Notes under the pieces: generated by a model | The model's input: only the letters and a program-made list of their open reading frames with translations | What the model was told of the DNA's origin: nothing | The model's database searches: none | Assembly (NCBI RefSeq): GCF_000241345.1 | Contig: NZ_BAED01000080.1 | Location: forward strand, 1-64,000 | Direction of reading: 5' to 3' | Source of the DNA: Gordonia amarae NBRC 15530 | GTDB lineage: Bacteria > Actinomycetota > Actinomycetes > Mycobacteriales > Mycobacteriaceae | DNA length: 64,000 nt | Program-made: the position numbers and the translations under genes | Shown here: positions 54,196 through 64,000 of the stretch, piece after piece | How positions within the stretch are numbered: the stretch's first letter is position 1 | How the letters are laid out: each line of letters begins with the position of its first letter

Positions 54196-54607
54196 GGTGA
54201 TCGGTTTTCGGAGCAGGTGCGAAGGTGCGAGACGTACGGATTTGAACCGGGCACCCCCGATGGTGCATAATTGTCGGGTTGCCTTGACCGGCGCCGCGGT
54301 GAACTGCGGTCTCGGGCGAGGTGAATGACTCCCAGGCTCCCGACACGGGGTTTGGCGTGTTCCGCGTGCAACCATCAGGTTCACGGCCACGACACGCCCG
54401 ACCGCGGGTGCCGGAGCACAACGGGTTCGCTCCTGTAGCGAGCCAACGTACAACGATAGATGAACAGCGTCGATCCCCGAATCTCACACGGGTGGTCATG
54501 TGACCGTCGGCCTCACGCGCCGATGTCCGGGTGCTTTGGTGGCATCCGGCTGTAAGCGGCCACGCGGTGTTTGTCTGTCGAGAACAACTGACGGAAGAGG
54601 ACACAGC
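54196..54607 (+). other. Leader region of the S10 operon with tRNA-like fragment
   Basis: A 412-base gap before rpsJ without a gene I would call. It should contain the S10 operon promoter, but no pair of -35/-10 boxes is convincing; TGTAAG at about 54551 is a possible -10. At 54222-54262, minus strand, CGGTTCAAATCCG resembles a tRNA T-arm and is followed by CGTCTCGCACC, yet no matching 5' half is seen, so it may be a relic. Further on lie GGTCA-TG-TGACC (54494-54505) and the GGAAGAGGA ribosome site. Confidence 0.5.
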
Positions 54608-54913
54608 GTGGCGGGACAGAAGATCCGCATCAGGCTCAAGGCCTACGACCACGAGGCGATCGACGCTTCGGCGCGCAAAATCGTGGAGACCGTGACCCGT
54701 ACGGGTGCACGCGTCGTCGGCCCGGTGCCGTTGCCCACCGAAAAGAATGTGTATTGCGTCATCCGTTCGCCGCATAAGTACAAGGACAGCCGCGAACACT
54801 TCGAGATGCGCACTCACAAGCGACTCATCGACATCCTCGACCCGACGCCGAAGACCGTCGACGCGCTGATGCGCATCGATCTTCCGGCCAGCGTCGACGT
54901 CAACATCCAGTAG
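54608..54913 (+). CDS. rpsJ: Ribosomal protein S10
   Basis: Small-subunit protein S10 (101 residues; also NusE of the antitermination complex). [25 protein letters not shown] and [23 protein letters not shown] are family-typical. GTG start chosen from homology, with GGAAGAGGA upstream. First gene of an eleven-gene ribosomal operon. Confidence 0.98.
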   Translation: MAGQKIRIRLKAYDHEAIDASARKIVETVTRTGARVVGPVPLPTEKNVYCVIRSPHKYKDSREHFEMRTHKRLIDILDPTPKTVDALMRIDLPASVDVNIQ

Positions 54914-54932
54914 GGCGGGGGCGAGAAAAGAC

Positions 54933-55586
54933 ATGAGCAACCAAGCGAGTACCAAAGGCATCCTGGGCACCAAGCTCGGCATGACCCAGGTTTTCGACGA
55001 GAACAACCGCGTCGTTCCGGTCACCGTCGTCCAGGCGGGCCCGAACGTCATCACCCAGCTGCGCACCGCCGAGCAGGACGGCTACACCGCCGTGCAGCTC
55101 GCCTACGGCGCCATCGATCCGCGCAAGGTCACCAAGCCTGTCGCCGGTCAGTTCGCCAAGGCCGGGGTCACCCCGCGCCGGCACCTGGCCGAGATCCGCG
55201 TCGCCGATGTGGCCGAGTTCAGCGTCGGCCAGGAGCTGACCGCCGAGATCTTCGCCGACGGAGCGCTGGTCGACGTGACCGGCACCTCCAAGGGCAAGGG
55301 CTTCGCCGGCGTCATGAAGCGTCACGGCTTCGCCGGTCTGGGCGCCAGCCACGGCGTGCACCGCGTGCACCGCGCTCCCGGTTCCATCGGTGGCTGCGCC
55401 ACCCCGGGCCGCGTGTTCAAGGGCATGCGGATGGCCGGTCGCATGGGTAACGACAAGGTGACCACGCAGAACCTCACCGTCCACAAGGTGGACGCCGAGG
55501 CCGGTCTGCTGTTGATCAAGGGCGCGATCCCCGGCCGTAAGGGCGGCATCGTGGTGATCCGCGACGCAGTGAAGGGTGGTGCGTAA
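54933..55586 (+). CDS. rplC: Ribosomal protein L3
   Basis: Large-subunit assembly initiator, 217 residues. [27 protein letters not shown] at the N terminus and the long loop [22 protein letters not shown] that reaches the peptidyl-transferase centre. The stop overlaps the rplD start (TAATG). Confidence 0.98.
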   Translation: MSNQASTKGILGTKLGMTQVFDENNRVVPVTVVQAGPNVITQLRTAEQDGYTAVQLAYGAIDPRKVTKPVAGQFAKAGVTPRRHLAEIRVADVAEFSVGQELTAEIFADGALVDVTGTSKGKGFAGVMKRHGFAGLGASHGVHRVHRAPGSIGGCATPGRVFKGMRMAGRMGNDKVTTQNLTVHKVDAEAGLLLIKGAIPGRKGGIVVIRDAVKGGA

Positions 55587-56266
55587 TGAGCACCGATCTG
55601 ACCAAATCCGCAACCAAGCTGACGCTTGAGGTCAAGGCCGCCGACGGCTCCGTCAACGGCACCGTCGACCTCCCGGCCGAGCTGTTCGACGCACCGGCCA
55701 ACATCTCGCTGATGCACCAGGTCGTCGTCGCCCAGCAGGCCGCCAAGCGTCAGGGCACCCACGCGACCAAGACCCGTGGCCAGGTCAGCGGTGGCGGCGC
55801 CAAGCCGTACCGCCAGAAGGGCACCGGCCGCGCTCGCCAGGGTTCGACCCGCGCACCGCAGTTCGCCGGCGGTGGCACCGTCCACGGCCCGCAGCCGCGT
55901 GACTACAGCCAGCGCACCCCCAAGAAGATGAAGGCCGCCGCCCTGCGCGGAGCCCTCTCGGACCGGGCGCGCAACGAGCGCATCCACGTGATCACCGAAC
56001 TGGTCGCCGGACAGGTTCCGTCCACCAAGTCGGCCCGCTCCTTCCTGGAGTCGCTCAGCGACCGCACCAAGTTCCTGGTGGTGCTGCCGCGCGAAGATCT
56101 GACCGCGTGGAAGAGCGTGGCGAACCTGCAGAACGTGCTGCCGATCGCCGCCGATCAGCTCAACACCTATGACGTCCTCGATTCCGACGACGTGGTGTTC
56201 AGCGTCGAGACGCTGAACGCGTTCATCGCCGCGAACACGAAGACCGCCAAGACAGAGGAGGCGTGA
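55586..56266 (+). CDS. rplD: Ribosomal protein L4
   Basis: Large-subunit protein L4, 226 residues, lining the exit tunnel with [36 protein letters not shown]. The C-terminal 15 residues are Ala/Thr/Lys-rich. In enterics L4 autoregulates the S10 operon; no such leader structure is evident here. Confidence 0.98.
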   Translation: MSTDLTKSATKLTLEVKAADGSVNGTVDLPAELFDAPANISLMHQVVVAQQAAKRQGTHATKTRGQVSGGGAKPYRQKGTGRARQGSTRAPQFAGGGTVHGPQPRDYSQRTPKKMKAAALRGALSDRARNERIHVITELVAGQVPSTKSARSFLESLSDRTKFLVVLPREDLTAWKSVANLQNVLPIAADQLNTYDVLDSDDVVFSVETLNAFIAANTKTAKTEEA

Positions 56267-56268
56267 GC

Positions 56269-56574
56269 ATGGCTACCATTGCCGATCCTCGCGACATCAT
56301 TCTGGCGCCGGTGATCTCGGAGAAGTCCTACGGACTCATCGAGGATGACGTGTACACCTTCGTGGTGCACCCGGACGCCAACAAGACGCAGATCAAGATC
56401 GCCGTGGAGAAGATCTTCGGTGTGAAGGTGTCCTCGGTGAACACGCTCAACCGGCAGGGCAAGCGCAAGCGCACCCGCTTCGGTTACGGCAAGCGCAAGG
56501 ACACCAAGCGCGCCATCGTGACGCTGGCCGAGGGCAGCAAGTCCATCGAGATCTTCGGAGGTCCGGTCAGCTGA
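56269..56574 (+). CDS. rplW: Ribosomal protein L23
   Basis: Large-subunit protein L23 at the tunnel exit, 101 residues, docking site for trigger factor and [28 protein letters not shown] is typical. I choose the ATG, which is seven bases after GAGGAGG, over a GTG two codons upstream that almost touches that site. Confidence 0.97.
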   Translation: MATIADPRDIILAPVISEKSYGLIEDDVYTFVVHPDANKTQIKIAVEKIFGVKVSSVNTLNRQGKRKRTRFGYGKRKDTKRAIVTLAEGSKSIEIFGGPVS

Positions 56575-56607
56575 CCGGGTTTCGAAAGTAGGGACTGAGA
56601 ACTAACT

Positions 56608-57447
<840 letters not shown>

Positions 57448-57467
57448 GCACAGGAGGGAGTTAGAGA

Positions 57468-57749
57468 ATGCCACGCAGCCTCAAGAAGGGCCCGTTCGTC
57501 GACGACCACCTCCTTGCGAAGGTGGACGCCCAGAACGAAAAGGGCACCAAGCAGGTCATCAAGACCTGGTCGCGCCGCTCGACCATCATCCCCGACTTCA
57601 TCGGTCACACCTTCGCCGTCCACGACGGCCGCAAGCACGTGCCGGTGTTCATCTCGGACAACATGGTCGGCCACAAGCTGGGCGAGTTCGCGCCCACCCG
57701 CACGTTCAAGGGTCACATCAAGGATGACCGGAAAGCGAAGCGCCGGTAA
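57468..57749 (+). CDS. rpsS: Ribosomal protein S19
   Basis: Small-subunit head protein, 93 residues; [19 protein letters not shown] and [16 protein letters not shown] are typical. Preceded by AGGAGGGAG. Confidence 0.98.
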   Translation: MPRSLKKGPFVDDHLLAKVDAQNEKGTKQVIKTWSRRSTIIPDFIGHTFAVHDGRKHVPVFISDNMVGHKLGEFAPTRTFKGHIKDDRKAKRR

Positions 57750-57751
57750 CC

Positions 57752-58977
<1,226 letters not shown>

Positions 58978-58980
58978 CCC

Positions 58981-59396
<416 letters not shown>

Positions 59397-59397
<1 letters not shown>

Positions 59398-59630
59398 TGG
59401 GACTGGGAGTGGCAGCAGCAGAGCTGCGTGACCTCACCGACACCGATCTGGTCGACCGTCTGAAGGAGTCGAAGGAAGAGCTGTTCAACCTTCGTTTCCA
59501 GATGGCCACCGGCCAGCTCGACAACAATCGTCGGCTGCGGACCGTGCGTCGTGAGATCGCCCGGATCTACACCGTGATGCGTGAGCGCGAACTCGGCCTG
59601 GCGGCCGGGCCGGACGGTGACGACGCATGA
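59397..59630 (+). CDS. rpmC: Ribosomal protein L29
   Basis: Large-subunit exit-tunnel protein, 77 residues, two long helices ([48 protein letters not shown]). Start coupled to rplP (TGATG), stop overlapping rpsQ (ATGA). Confidence 0.97.
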
Positions 59631-59917
59631 GTGAGGACCAGAACGTGACCGAAACCCAGGCTGAGGTCCGTAACCGGCGCAAGGAGCGCATCGGTTACGT
59701 CGTCAGCGACAAGATGCAGAAGACCATCGTGGTCGAGCTGGAAGATCGTAAGAGCCACCCGCTCTACAAGAAGATCATCCGGACCACCAGCAAGGTCAAG
59801 GCACACGACGAGAACGGCGATGCCGGCGTCGGTGACCGCGTGCGGATCATGGAGACCCGCCCGCTGTCGGCGACCAAGCACTGGCGCCTCGTCGAGGTGC
59901 TGGAGAAGGCCAAGTAG
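59627..59917 (+). CDS. rpsQ: Ribosomal protein S17
   Basis: Small-subunit primary binding protein, 96 residues, OB fold ([42 protein letters not shown]). It is the last gene of this transcript: a strong terminator follows within 20 bases and the next gene is on the other strand, so rplN and later genes must lie elsewhere. Confidence 0.98.
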   Translation: MSEDQNVTETQAEVRNRRKERIGYVVSDKMQKTIVVELEDRKSHPLYKKIIRTTSKVKAHDENGDAGVGDRVRIMETRPLSATKHWRLVEVLEKAK

Positions 59918-59936
59918 GCCGTTCTCCCAACGCCAC

Positions 59937-59973
59937 GAAGCGACCCGTTCCCCTGTGGGGAGCGGGTCGCTTC
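59937..59973. terminator. Strong terminator after rpsQ
   Basis: A 17-bp stem, GAAGCGACCCG-TT-CCCC against GGGG-AG-CGGGTCGCTTC (one T-G wobble), with a TGT loop and ACTGTTT behind it. It also faces the fic gene on the other strand. Confidence 0.85.
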
Positions 59974-59990
59974 ACTGTTTCCCGCGGGCG

Positions 59991-60641
59991 TCACCAGGGC
60001 TGGTCGATGAGGGCCTGGTGGAAGGCGGGGACGAGGTAGTCCGGTTCCGGTTCGGCGGGGCCGCCCCAGTGGTAGCCGGCGTTCTGCTCGGGCAGGCTCA
60101 GCCGTGACCCGTGGATCCAGTCGGCGATCGCCACCCGCGAGTAGTCGACCTCCCAGCCGTGCTCACGGGCCAGCAACCGCACCAGGAGCTTGCCCGCTCG
60201 CCCGTTGCAGTCGCGGAACGGGTGGGCGTAGTTTAGCCGCGCGTACACGTGCGCCAGCGCCACCGCCGTCTCGTCGTGCCCCAGGGACGCCCAGGGCTGC
60301 TTCCGGACGAACGCGGCCACCTTGCGCAGCTGACCGTCGATGACGTGGGTCGGGGCGAAGGAGACGCTGCCGCGGCCCAGTTCGTAGATGCGGCACTGCC
60401 CGGCCCACGGATAGATATCGCCCACCAGCGCCACGTGCAACGCCTTGAGGTGGGCGAAGTCATAGGTCGCGGGGATCTGGAGCGAGCCGTCGAGGATGCG
60501 CAGCTCGGCGTCGGCGGACAACTCGAACTCGGCGCGCTGCAACTGCCGGGCGTCGGTGATCCCGAGCGAGTTGGCCAGGATATAGGTGCCCGGGATGAAG
60601 GTCGCCTCCCACGCCGCGCGGGCCTTGCGTTGCCGGAACAA
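59991..60641 (-). CDS. fic: Fic family protein (class I toxin) with altered motif
   Basis: A 216-residue single-domain Fic protein, a fold that usually transfers AMP to target proteins such as gyrase. N-terminal FIPGTYILANSLGITDARQLQRAE is typical. The active motif reads HPFRDCNGRAGK (His 140): the consensus HPFx(D/E)GNGRxxR has Gly where this has Cys 145, and Arg where this has Lys 151. That could reduce ATP binding or change activity. TTG start three bases after the antitoxin stop, as in VbhA-VbhT pairs. Confidence 0.85.
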   Translation of the reverse strand: MFRQRKARAAWEATFIPGTYILANSLGITDARQLQRAEFELSADAELRILDGSLQIPATYDFAHLKALHVALVGDIYPWAGQCRIYELGRGSVSFAPTHVIDGQLRKVAAFVRKQPWASLGHDETAVALAHVYARLNYAHPFRDCNGRAGKLLVRLLAREHGWEVDYSRVAIADWIHGSRLSLPEQNAGYHWGGPAEPEPDYLVPAFHQALIDQPW

Positions 60642-60644
60642 CGG

Positions 60645-60848
60645 TCAGGCCCGGCGCCACGTCGCGAGCAGCTCATCGCGGCTCAGGTCACCCAGGCGCA
60701 ACGCGACCATGGTGGCGACGAACTCGTCGTCCGGGTCAAGACCCTCGTGCATTGCGCTGCCGAGGGTGCCGATGAGGTCGGCCTTCTGCCGGGCGGTCAG
60801 CGGGGTCAGCGCGGCGGAGAAGCGCAATTCGGGCCGGTGATCGGTCAT
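60645..60848 (-). CDS. ficA: FicA-like antitoxin (class I)
   Basis: A 67-residue helical protein encoded just upstream of fic. It contains SAMHEG (residues 31-36), an exact match to the inhibitory (S/T)xxxE(G/N) helix by which class I antitoxins block the ATP site of Fic. The N-terminal half is short and probably binds DNA poorly or not at all. The ATG lies about seven bases after GATACT, suggesting leaderless expression. Confidence 0.8.
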   Translation of the reverse strand: MTDHRPELRFSAALTPLTARQKADLIGTLGSAMHEGLDPDDEFVATMVALRLGDLSRDELLATWRRA

Positions 60849-61018
60849 CGGGTCAGTATCGGGTAACAAACCGCCCCGTGCAGACCGATAGATAACGGGG
60901 GCCTGTGACGGTCTGGTGGCCGTCGTGGCGTCATCGCTACCATGGGGCGGTGATCGCCGGATTTCGACGCGGCACGCTTCCCAAGCGCGCCGGAGGCCCG
61001 GCAGAGGGAAGGAATACG

Positions 61019-61447
61019 ATGATCAGGAAACTGACTGTGGCGCTGATGGGGCTGATCCTGTCGGCGGGACTGGTGAGCGTCGCATCCGGGCAGGCCGCGG
61101 CTGCCCCGTGGGACAACGACGGCGGCCCGGTGACCAACGCCGTGAACATCACCGTGTGGACAAGGGGCGACAACTACCGTGCACCCCGCGTGTACATCAC
61201 CACCGCTTACGGCCGCTACGTGAAGGATGCCCGCAACGTCGGCTACCCGAAGCGCCGTCCGGGCCGTACTGGGTTCAGCTATGTGGCGTACAACGTGCCG
61301 CAGGGTGTCGCGCTGAAGGTGCGCGTGGCCAGCCCGTACCACTTCCTGGGCGGTGAGCGGCTGTTCTTCCAGAACTTCCACTTCACCAAGCATCAGGAGC
61401 GGTCTGTCGGACTGATCCAGCAGGGATTGGGTTCGTTCACCGAGTGA
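61019..61447 (+). CDS. Small secreted protein of unknown function
   Basis: A 142-residue protein with a classical signal peptide (IRKLTVALMGLILSAGLVSVASGQAAA, cut near AAA-APW) and a mature part of about 113 residues that looks beta-rich and basic (VNITVWTRGDNYRAPRVYITTAYGRY, FSYVAYNVPQGVALKVRVA). No cysteines and no family I recognise. Strong GAGGGAAGG site. It stands alone; a hairpin follows. Confidence 0.75.
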   Translation: MIRKLTVALMGLILSAGLVSVASGQAAAAPWDNDGGPVTNAVNITVWTRGDNYRAPRVYITTAYGRYVKDARNVGYPKRRPGRTGFSYVAYNVPQGVALKVRVASPYHFLGGERLFFQNFHFTKHQERSVGLIQQGLGSFTE

Positions 61448-61465
61448 TCGGACAGTGATCGAACG

Positions 61466-61517
61466 CAACTCCGCCCCATCCACATCAGCAGAACACGATG
61501 TCGATGGGGCGGAGTTG
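61466..61517. terminator. Long hairpin between convergent genes
   Basis: CAACTCCGCCCCATC (61466-61480) pairs with GATGGGGCGGAGTTG (61503-61517); the 22-base loop holds an inner ACATC/GATGT stem. It terminates the secreted-protein gene and the GT2 gene from both sides. Confidence 0.75.
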
Positions 61518-61538
61518 TCTCTGCATCGACCCCGTGAA

Positions 61539-62393
61539 TCAGACCGGGGAGACGCGGGTCTTCTTGTTGCGGTTGAGGAAGAACGGCACGAAGTGCCCGG
61601 TCTCGGGGTTGTAGTTGTTCTGGATGAGCCACCGGAACCGGAAGTTCTTGTAGACGGCGGGCATCTGACCCTTGTACCATTCGGCGCGCTCGGCGAGTCC
61701 GTGCGCCTCGATCGTGTCGTAGGTGGTCTGGATGTAGTGCTTGAGTTCCTTGAGCGGTGACCTGTAGCGGCGCGCGGACACCCAGACGTAAACGGTGTGG
61801 CAGTACCACATCGTGAGTCCGGCCTTGTCGGCAGCACAGTTGATGTCGAGGTCTTCGTGCAAGAGGGGATCGTTCAGAAGGTACGGTTTCACCGCTTCCC
61901 AGGCGCCCTTGCGCAGAATCATGTGGTTGCCGGAGATCGGCCACGTGTCCTTCTCCGGCGGCACATCCGCCAGCTTCGGAAGAAGCTCACGGACCTTGCG
62001 TTCCTGGCGTTTGGATCCGGGAATGTCGTAGAACAGCGTGGGTCCGGTCATCGCGTCGAGGTCAGGATTGTCCTCCATGTACCGGATGACGGTCTCGCAC
62101 CACGTCTCCGACAGCCTCGTGTCGGCGTCGAACCGGGCGAGGATGTCGCCCTGGGCGGCATTGAGCCCGGTGGTCCGGGAGTACAGGAGTCCTTGCTCGG
62201 GCTCGTTGAGCACCACGAGCGGGAGCTTGTCGGCGTAGGTGTTGACGATCGCCATGGTGCCGTCCGTGGAGTTGTTGTCCACGACGATCACCTCATCGAT
62301 CAACCGTGTCTGCGCGACGACGGCGTCGAGGCATTCGGTGATGCAGTCTTCTTCGTTGTACACGGGGATCACGACGGACATTCGCAAAGTCAC
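61539..62393 (-). CDS. GT2 family glycosyltransferase
   Basis: A 284-residue GT-A fold transferase. SVVIPVYNEEDCITECLDAV, VVDNNSTDGT, the DxD motif FDADTRLSE and the HEDLDINCAADKAG acceptor segment are present. No membrane helix is evident. The first codons (GTG) match those of the next gene, its paralogue. The substrate may be a cell-envelope polysaccharide or lipid, given the adjacent ABC exporter permease. Confidence 0.86.
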   Translation of the reverse strand: MTLRMSVVIPVYNEEDCITECLDAVVAQTRLIDEVIVVDNNSTDGTMAIVNTYADKLPLVVLNEPEQGLLYSRTTGLNAAQGDILARFDADTRLSETWCETVIRYMEDNPDLDAMTGPTLFYDIPGSKRQERKVRELLPKLADVPPEKDTWPISGNHMILRKGAWEAVKPYLLNDPLLHEDLDINCAADKAGLTMWYCHTVYVWVSARRYRSPLKELKHYIQTTYDTIEAHGLAERAEWYKGQMPAVYKNFRFRWLIQNNYNPETGHFVPFFLNRNKKTRVSPV

Positions 62394-62481
62394 CGTGCGA
62401 GAGTAGCCGATTCATCGGCGCGCTCACCATCGCCGGATCGGGCGACACCGGACCGGGTGCGCAGTGCGGCGATGGCCTATC

Positions 62482-63342
62482 TCACGGAATGGTGACCGGT
62501 GAGACCCGCTTCTTCTTGTCCTTGCGGAGGAAGAACGGCACGATCCGGTCCTTGTCCGGGTCGTAGTTCTGCTCGATGGCCCACAGGATCGCGAAGTTCA
62601 GGCCGATAGCGTACTTGTTTTTCTTCAGGGCGGTGATGAGTTCCTGGTCGTCGTGTGCGACGGCGGTGTCCATCATGGTCTGTCCGTACTGCAGCAGCTC
62701 TTTGCGGGAGGACCGGAATCGGCGGGCCGAGACGTCGGCGAACACCGGGGGCGCGTACCACAGGGTGGCCTGTGCCTTCTTGAGCGCCATAGACAGGTCC
62801 ATGTCCTCGTGCAGGTCCGGCCTGCCCACCAGATACGGCTTGGCGGTCTCCCAGGCGGTCCTGCGGATGGCCATGTTGTTTCCCGACAGTGCATCGGTGA
62901 CACTCGGTTCCGTACTCATGAACGTGTCCAGCGCGGCACGCCGCTGCCGTGCCTGCAGCTTCTTCCAGGGGAGTTCGTAGAAGAACTGACTGCCGGCGAT
63001 GGCGTCGAGTTCGGCATTGTCGGTCATGTATCCCATGACGTTGGCGCACCACTTCGGGTCCAGCAGCGTGTCGGCGTCGATACGTCCGACGACCTCACCC
63101 GTGGCGGCCTCGAAGCCGGTGTCCCGGGCGTACATCGCGCCCTGGCGGGACTCCGACAGGAGCGTGAGGGGGAGCCGGTCGGCGAAACCTTCGACGGCCG
63201 CGCGGGTGCCGTCGGTGGATCCGTTGTCGACGACGATCACCTCGTCGGCCGGTCCGGTCTGACGGGCGACAGCCTCCAGGCAGGCGCCGATGTACTGCTC
63301 TTCGTTGTAGACGGGTATCACCAGACTCAGCCGCAAGGTCAC
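62482..63342 (-). CDS. GT2 family glycosyltransferase, paralogue of its neighbour
   Basis: A 286-residue protein colinear with the neighbour along its whole length: both start MTLR-S-VIPVYNEE, share VIVVDN-STDGT, DADTLL/R, SGN-M--R--AWE--KPYL, HEDMDLS/HEDLDIN, VSARR-RS--KEL, and end KK-RVSPV. The two arose by tandem duplication. GTG start. It lies 89 bases from the paralogue, on the same strand. Confidence 0.86.
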   Translation of the reverse strand: MTLRLSLVIPVYNEEQYIGACLEAVARQTGPADEVIVVDNGSTDGTRAAVEGFADRLPLTLLSESRQGAMYARDTGFEAATGEVVGRIDADTLLDPKWCANVMGYMTDNAELDAIAGSQFFYELPWKKLQARQRRAALDTFMSTEPSVTDALSGNNMAIRRTAWETAKPYLVGRPDLHEDMDLSMALKKAQATLWYAPPVFADVSARRFRSSRKELLQYGQTMMDTAVAHDDQELITALKKNKYAIGLNFAILWAIEQNYDPDKDRIVPFFLRKDKKKRVSPVTIP

Positions 63343-63442
63343 CCGAACAGGCTAGCTCAGCACGCGGACGGCCGCGATCCGCAGACGGGACTTCCGGCCT
63401 CACGGATAGTCCGTGAGGTACCTGATGTCTCTACGCCTCCGG

Positions 63443-64000
63443 TCAGCCGCGGGCCGTGGCTGCCTTCCGGTATCCGCGGATCGCCGGGTAGATGAAGAGG
63501 ACGATCATGATCGCCGACCAGATGAACACGATGACGAGTTTGTGGGCGATGGGCCGATCGCCCAAGGCCAACCCGCGCATGACGTCGATCGCCGGCGACA
63601 TCGGCTGATACTCGACGATCGGCTGCAACCACTCCGGATACATGTCGACAGGCGTGAAGCCGGAGTTGAAGAACATCAGGACGGTCGACAGCAGCGACAC
63701 ATAATGCACCATCGACGCACCCGGCCGGCTGTTGACCGCCAGCGCGATGATGAACACCGAGAACGACGTGCCGTACAGCACCGCCACGCCGATGAGGCCG
63801 AAGACCGTCCACACGCCTTCGGCGAACCGGAATCCGAGCAGGTAACCCACCCCGAGCAGCACGACGGTGGTGACCAGGATGCGGACCAGCTCGGCGACGA
63901 TCCGTGCTGTCAGGTCCGCGCCGCGGTGAATGGGCATCACGTACAGCCTGCTCAGCAGGCCCGCCGTACTCTCCTGGTTCAGGCGCAGGGCGGTGGCCAT
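63443..64000 (-). CDS. ABC-2 type transporter permease, 5' part outside the window
   Basis: The C-terminal 185 residues of a DrrB-like permease: a cytoplasmic STAGLLSRLYVMPIHRGADLTARIVAE loop, then about five membrane helices (ILVTTVVLLGVGYLLGF, VFGLIGVAVLYGTSFSVFIIALAV, MVHYVSLLSTVLMFFNSGFTP, LVIVFIWSAIMIVLFIYPAI). DrrB proteins are usually 250-290 residues, so the first helix or so is missing; the Met at the window edge is probably internal. It exports a drug, lipid or polysaccharide together with an ATPase beyond the edge. Confidence 0.82.
   Translation of the reverse strand: MATALRLNQESTAGLLSRLYVMPIHRGADLTARIVAELVRILVTTVVLLGVGYLLGFRFAEGVWTVFGLIGVAVLYGTSFSVFIIALAVNSRPGASMVHYVSLLSTVLMFFNSGFTPVDMYPEWLQPIVEYQPMSPAIDVMRGLALGDRPIAHKLVIVFIWSAIMIVLFIYPAIRGYRKAATARG

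Noticed and set aside
54222-54290. A complete tRNA gene on the minus strand
   Set aside because: Only a T-arm-like stretch is seen; no 5' acceptor strand or 5-bp anticodon stem matches it.

Overview
The window is high-GC actinobacterial DNA and fits a mycolic-acid-producing member of the Mycobacteriales, most likely Gordonia or a close relative. The grounds are an antigen-85-like mycolyltransferase, Mce-associated proteins, mycothiol-enzyme-like and mycofactocin genes, two matches to the KstR operator, and a gene order (rpsL-rpsG-fusA-tuf ... mft cluster ... S10 operon) that matches the Mycobacterium tuberculosis Rv0682-Rv0710 neighbourhood as I remember it. The genus call also rests on the look of a dispersed ~60-bp repeat and is inference.

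Region by region. (1) 0.2-10.5 kb: a tight, mostly start/stop-overlapping catabolic operon (TIGR03084 protein, AtuA-like protein, two acyl-CoA dehydrogenases, a two-subunit biotin-dependent acyl-CoA carboxylase, enoyl-CoA hydratase, TetR regulator) like the M. tuberculosis Rv0971c-Rv0976c (echA7-fadE12-accA2-accD2-fadE13) locus, presumably for branched acyl-CoA breakdown. (2) 10.6-13.5 kb: DUF4253 protein, an orphan HipB-like regulator, a membrane zincin-like protein, exonuclease III. (3) 13.5-18.6 kb: the str operon rpsL-rpsG-fusA-tuf with a canonical promoter and strong terminator. (4) 18.7-38 kb: accessory and housekeeping genes, including a lipoprotein, mycolyltransferase, alpha/beta hydrolase, a LuxR/STAND-WD40 pair, menC, map, an AbiEi-like putative nuclease gene bracketed by a 60-bp dyad repeat, a DUF4139 protein, a VOC/TetR pair, Mce-associated proteins, two reductases (one KshB-like) and a DUF6924 protein. 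(5) 37.8-47.7 kb: the mycofactocin cluster mftR|ABCD ... EFG, split by a mycofactocin-coupled SDR with a KstR box and an alpha-methylacyl-CoA racemase. (6) 47.8-54 kb: DUF4442 thioesterase-like protein, hydantoin-racemase/NCS1-transporter/GntR set, MarR-MFS drug-efflux pair. (7) 54.6-60 kb: ribosomal S10 operon rpsJ-rplC-rplD-rplW-rplB-rpsS-rplV-rpsC-rplP-rpmC-rpsQ ending in a strong terminator. (8) 60-64 kb: a FicA/Fic-type toxin-antitoxin pair, a small secreted protein, two tandem GT2 glycosyltransferases and the C-terminal part of an ABC-2 permease that runs off the window.

Three repeat families run through the window: a ~60-bp repeat (at least 14 copies, mostly as inverted pairs between genes, one fused in frame into accA2), a 60-bp four-half-site dyad element around the AbiEi-like gene, and a 61-bp hairpin present at both ends of the 41.8-47.8 kb segment. 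Apart from the split in the mft cluster the gene content is familiar. The most unusual features are the in-frame repeat in accA2, the dyad-flanked nuclease-like gene, the HTH-STAND-WD40 protein and the variant Fic pair.
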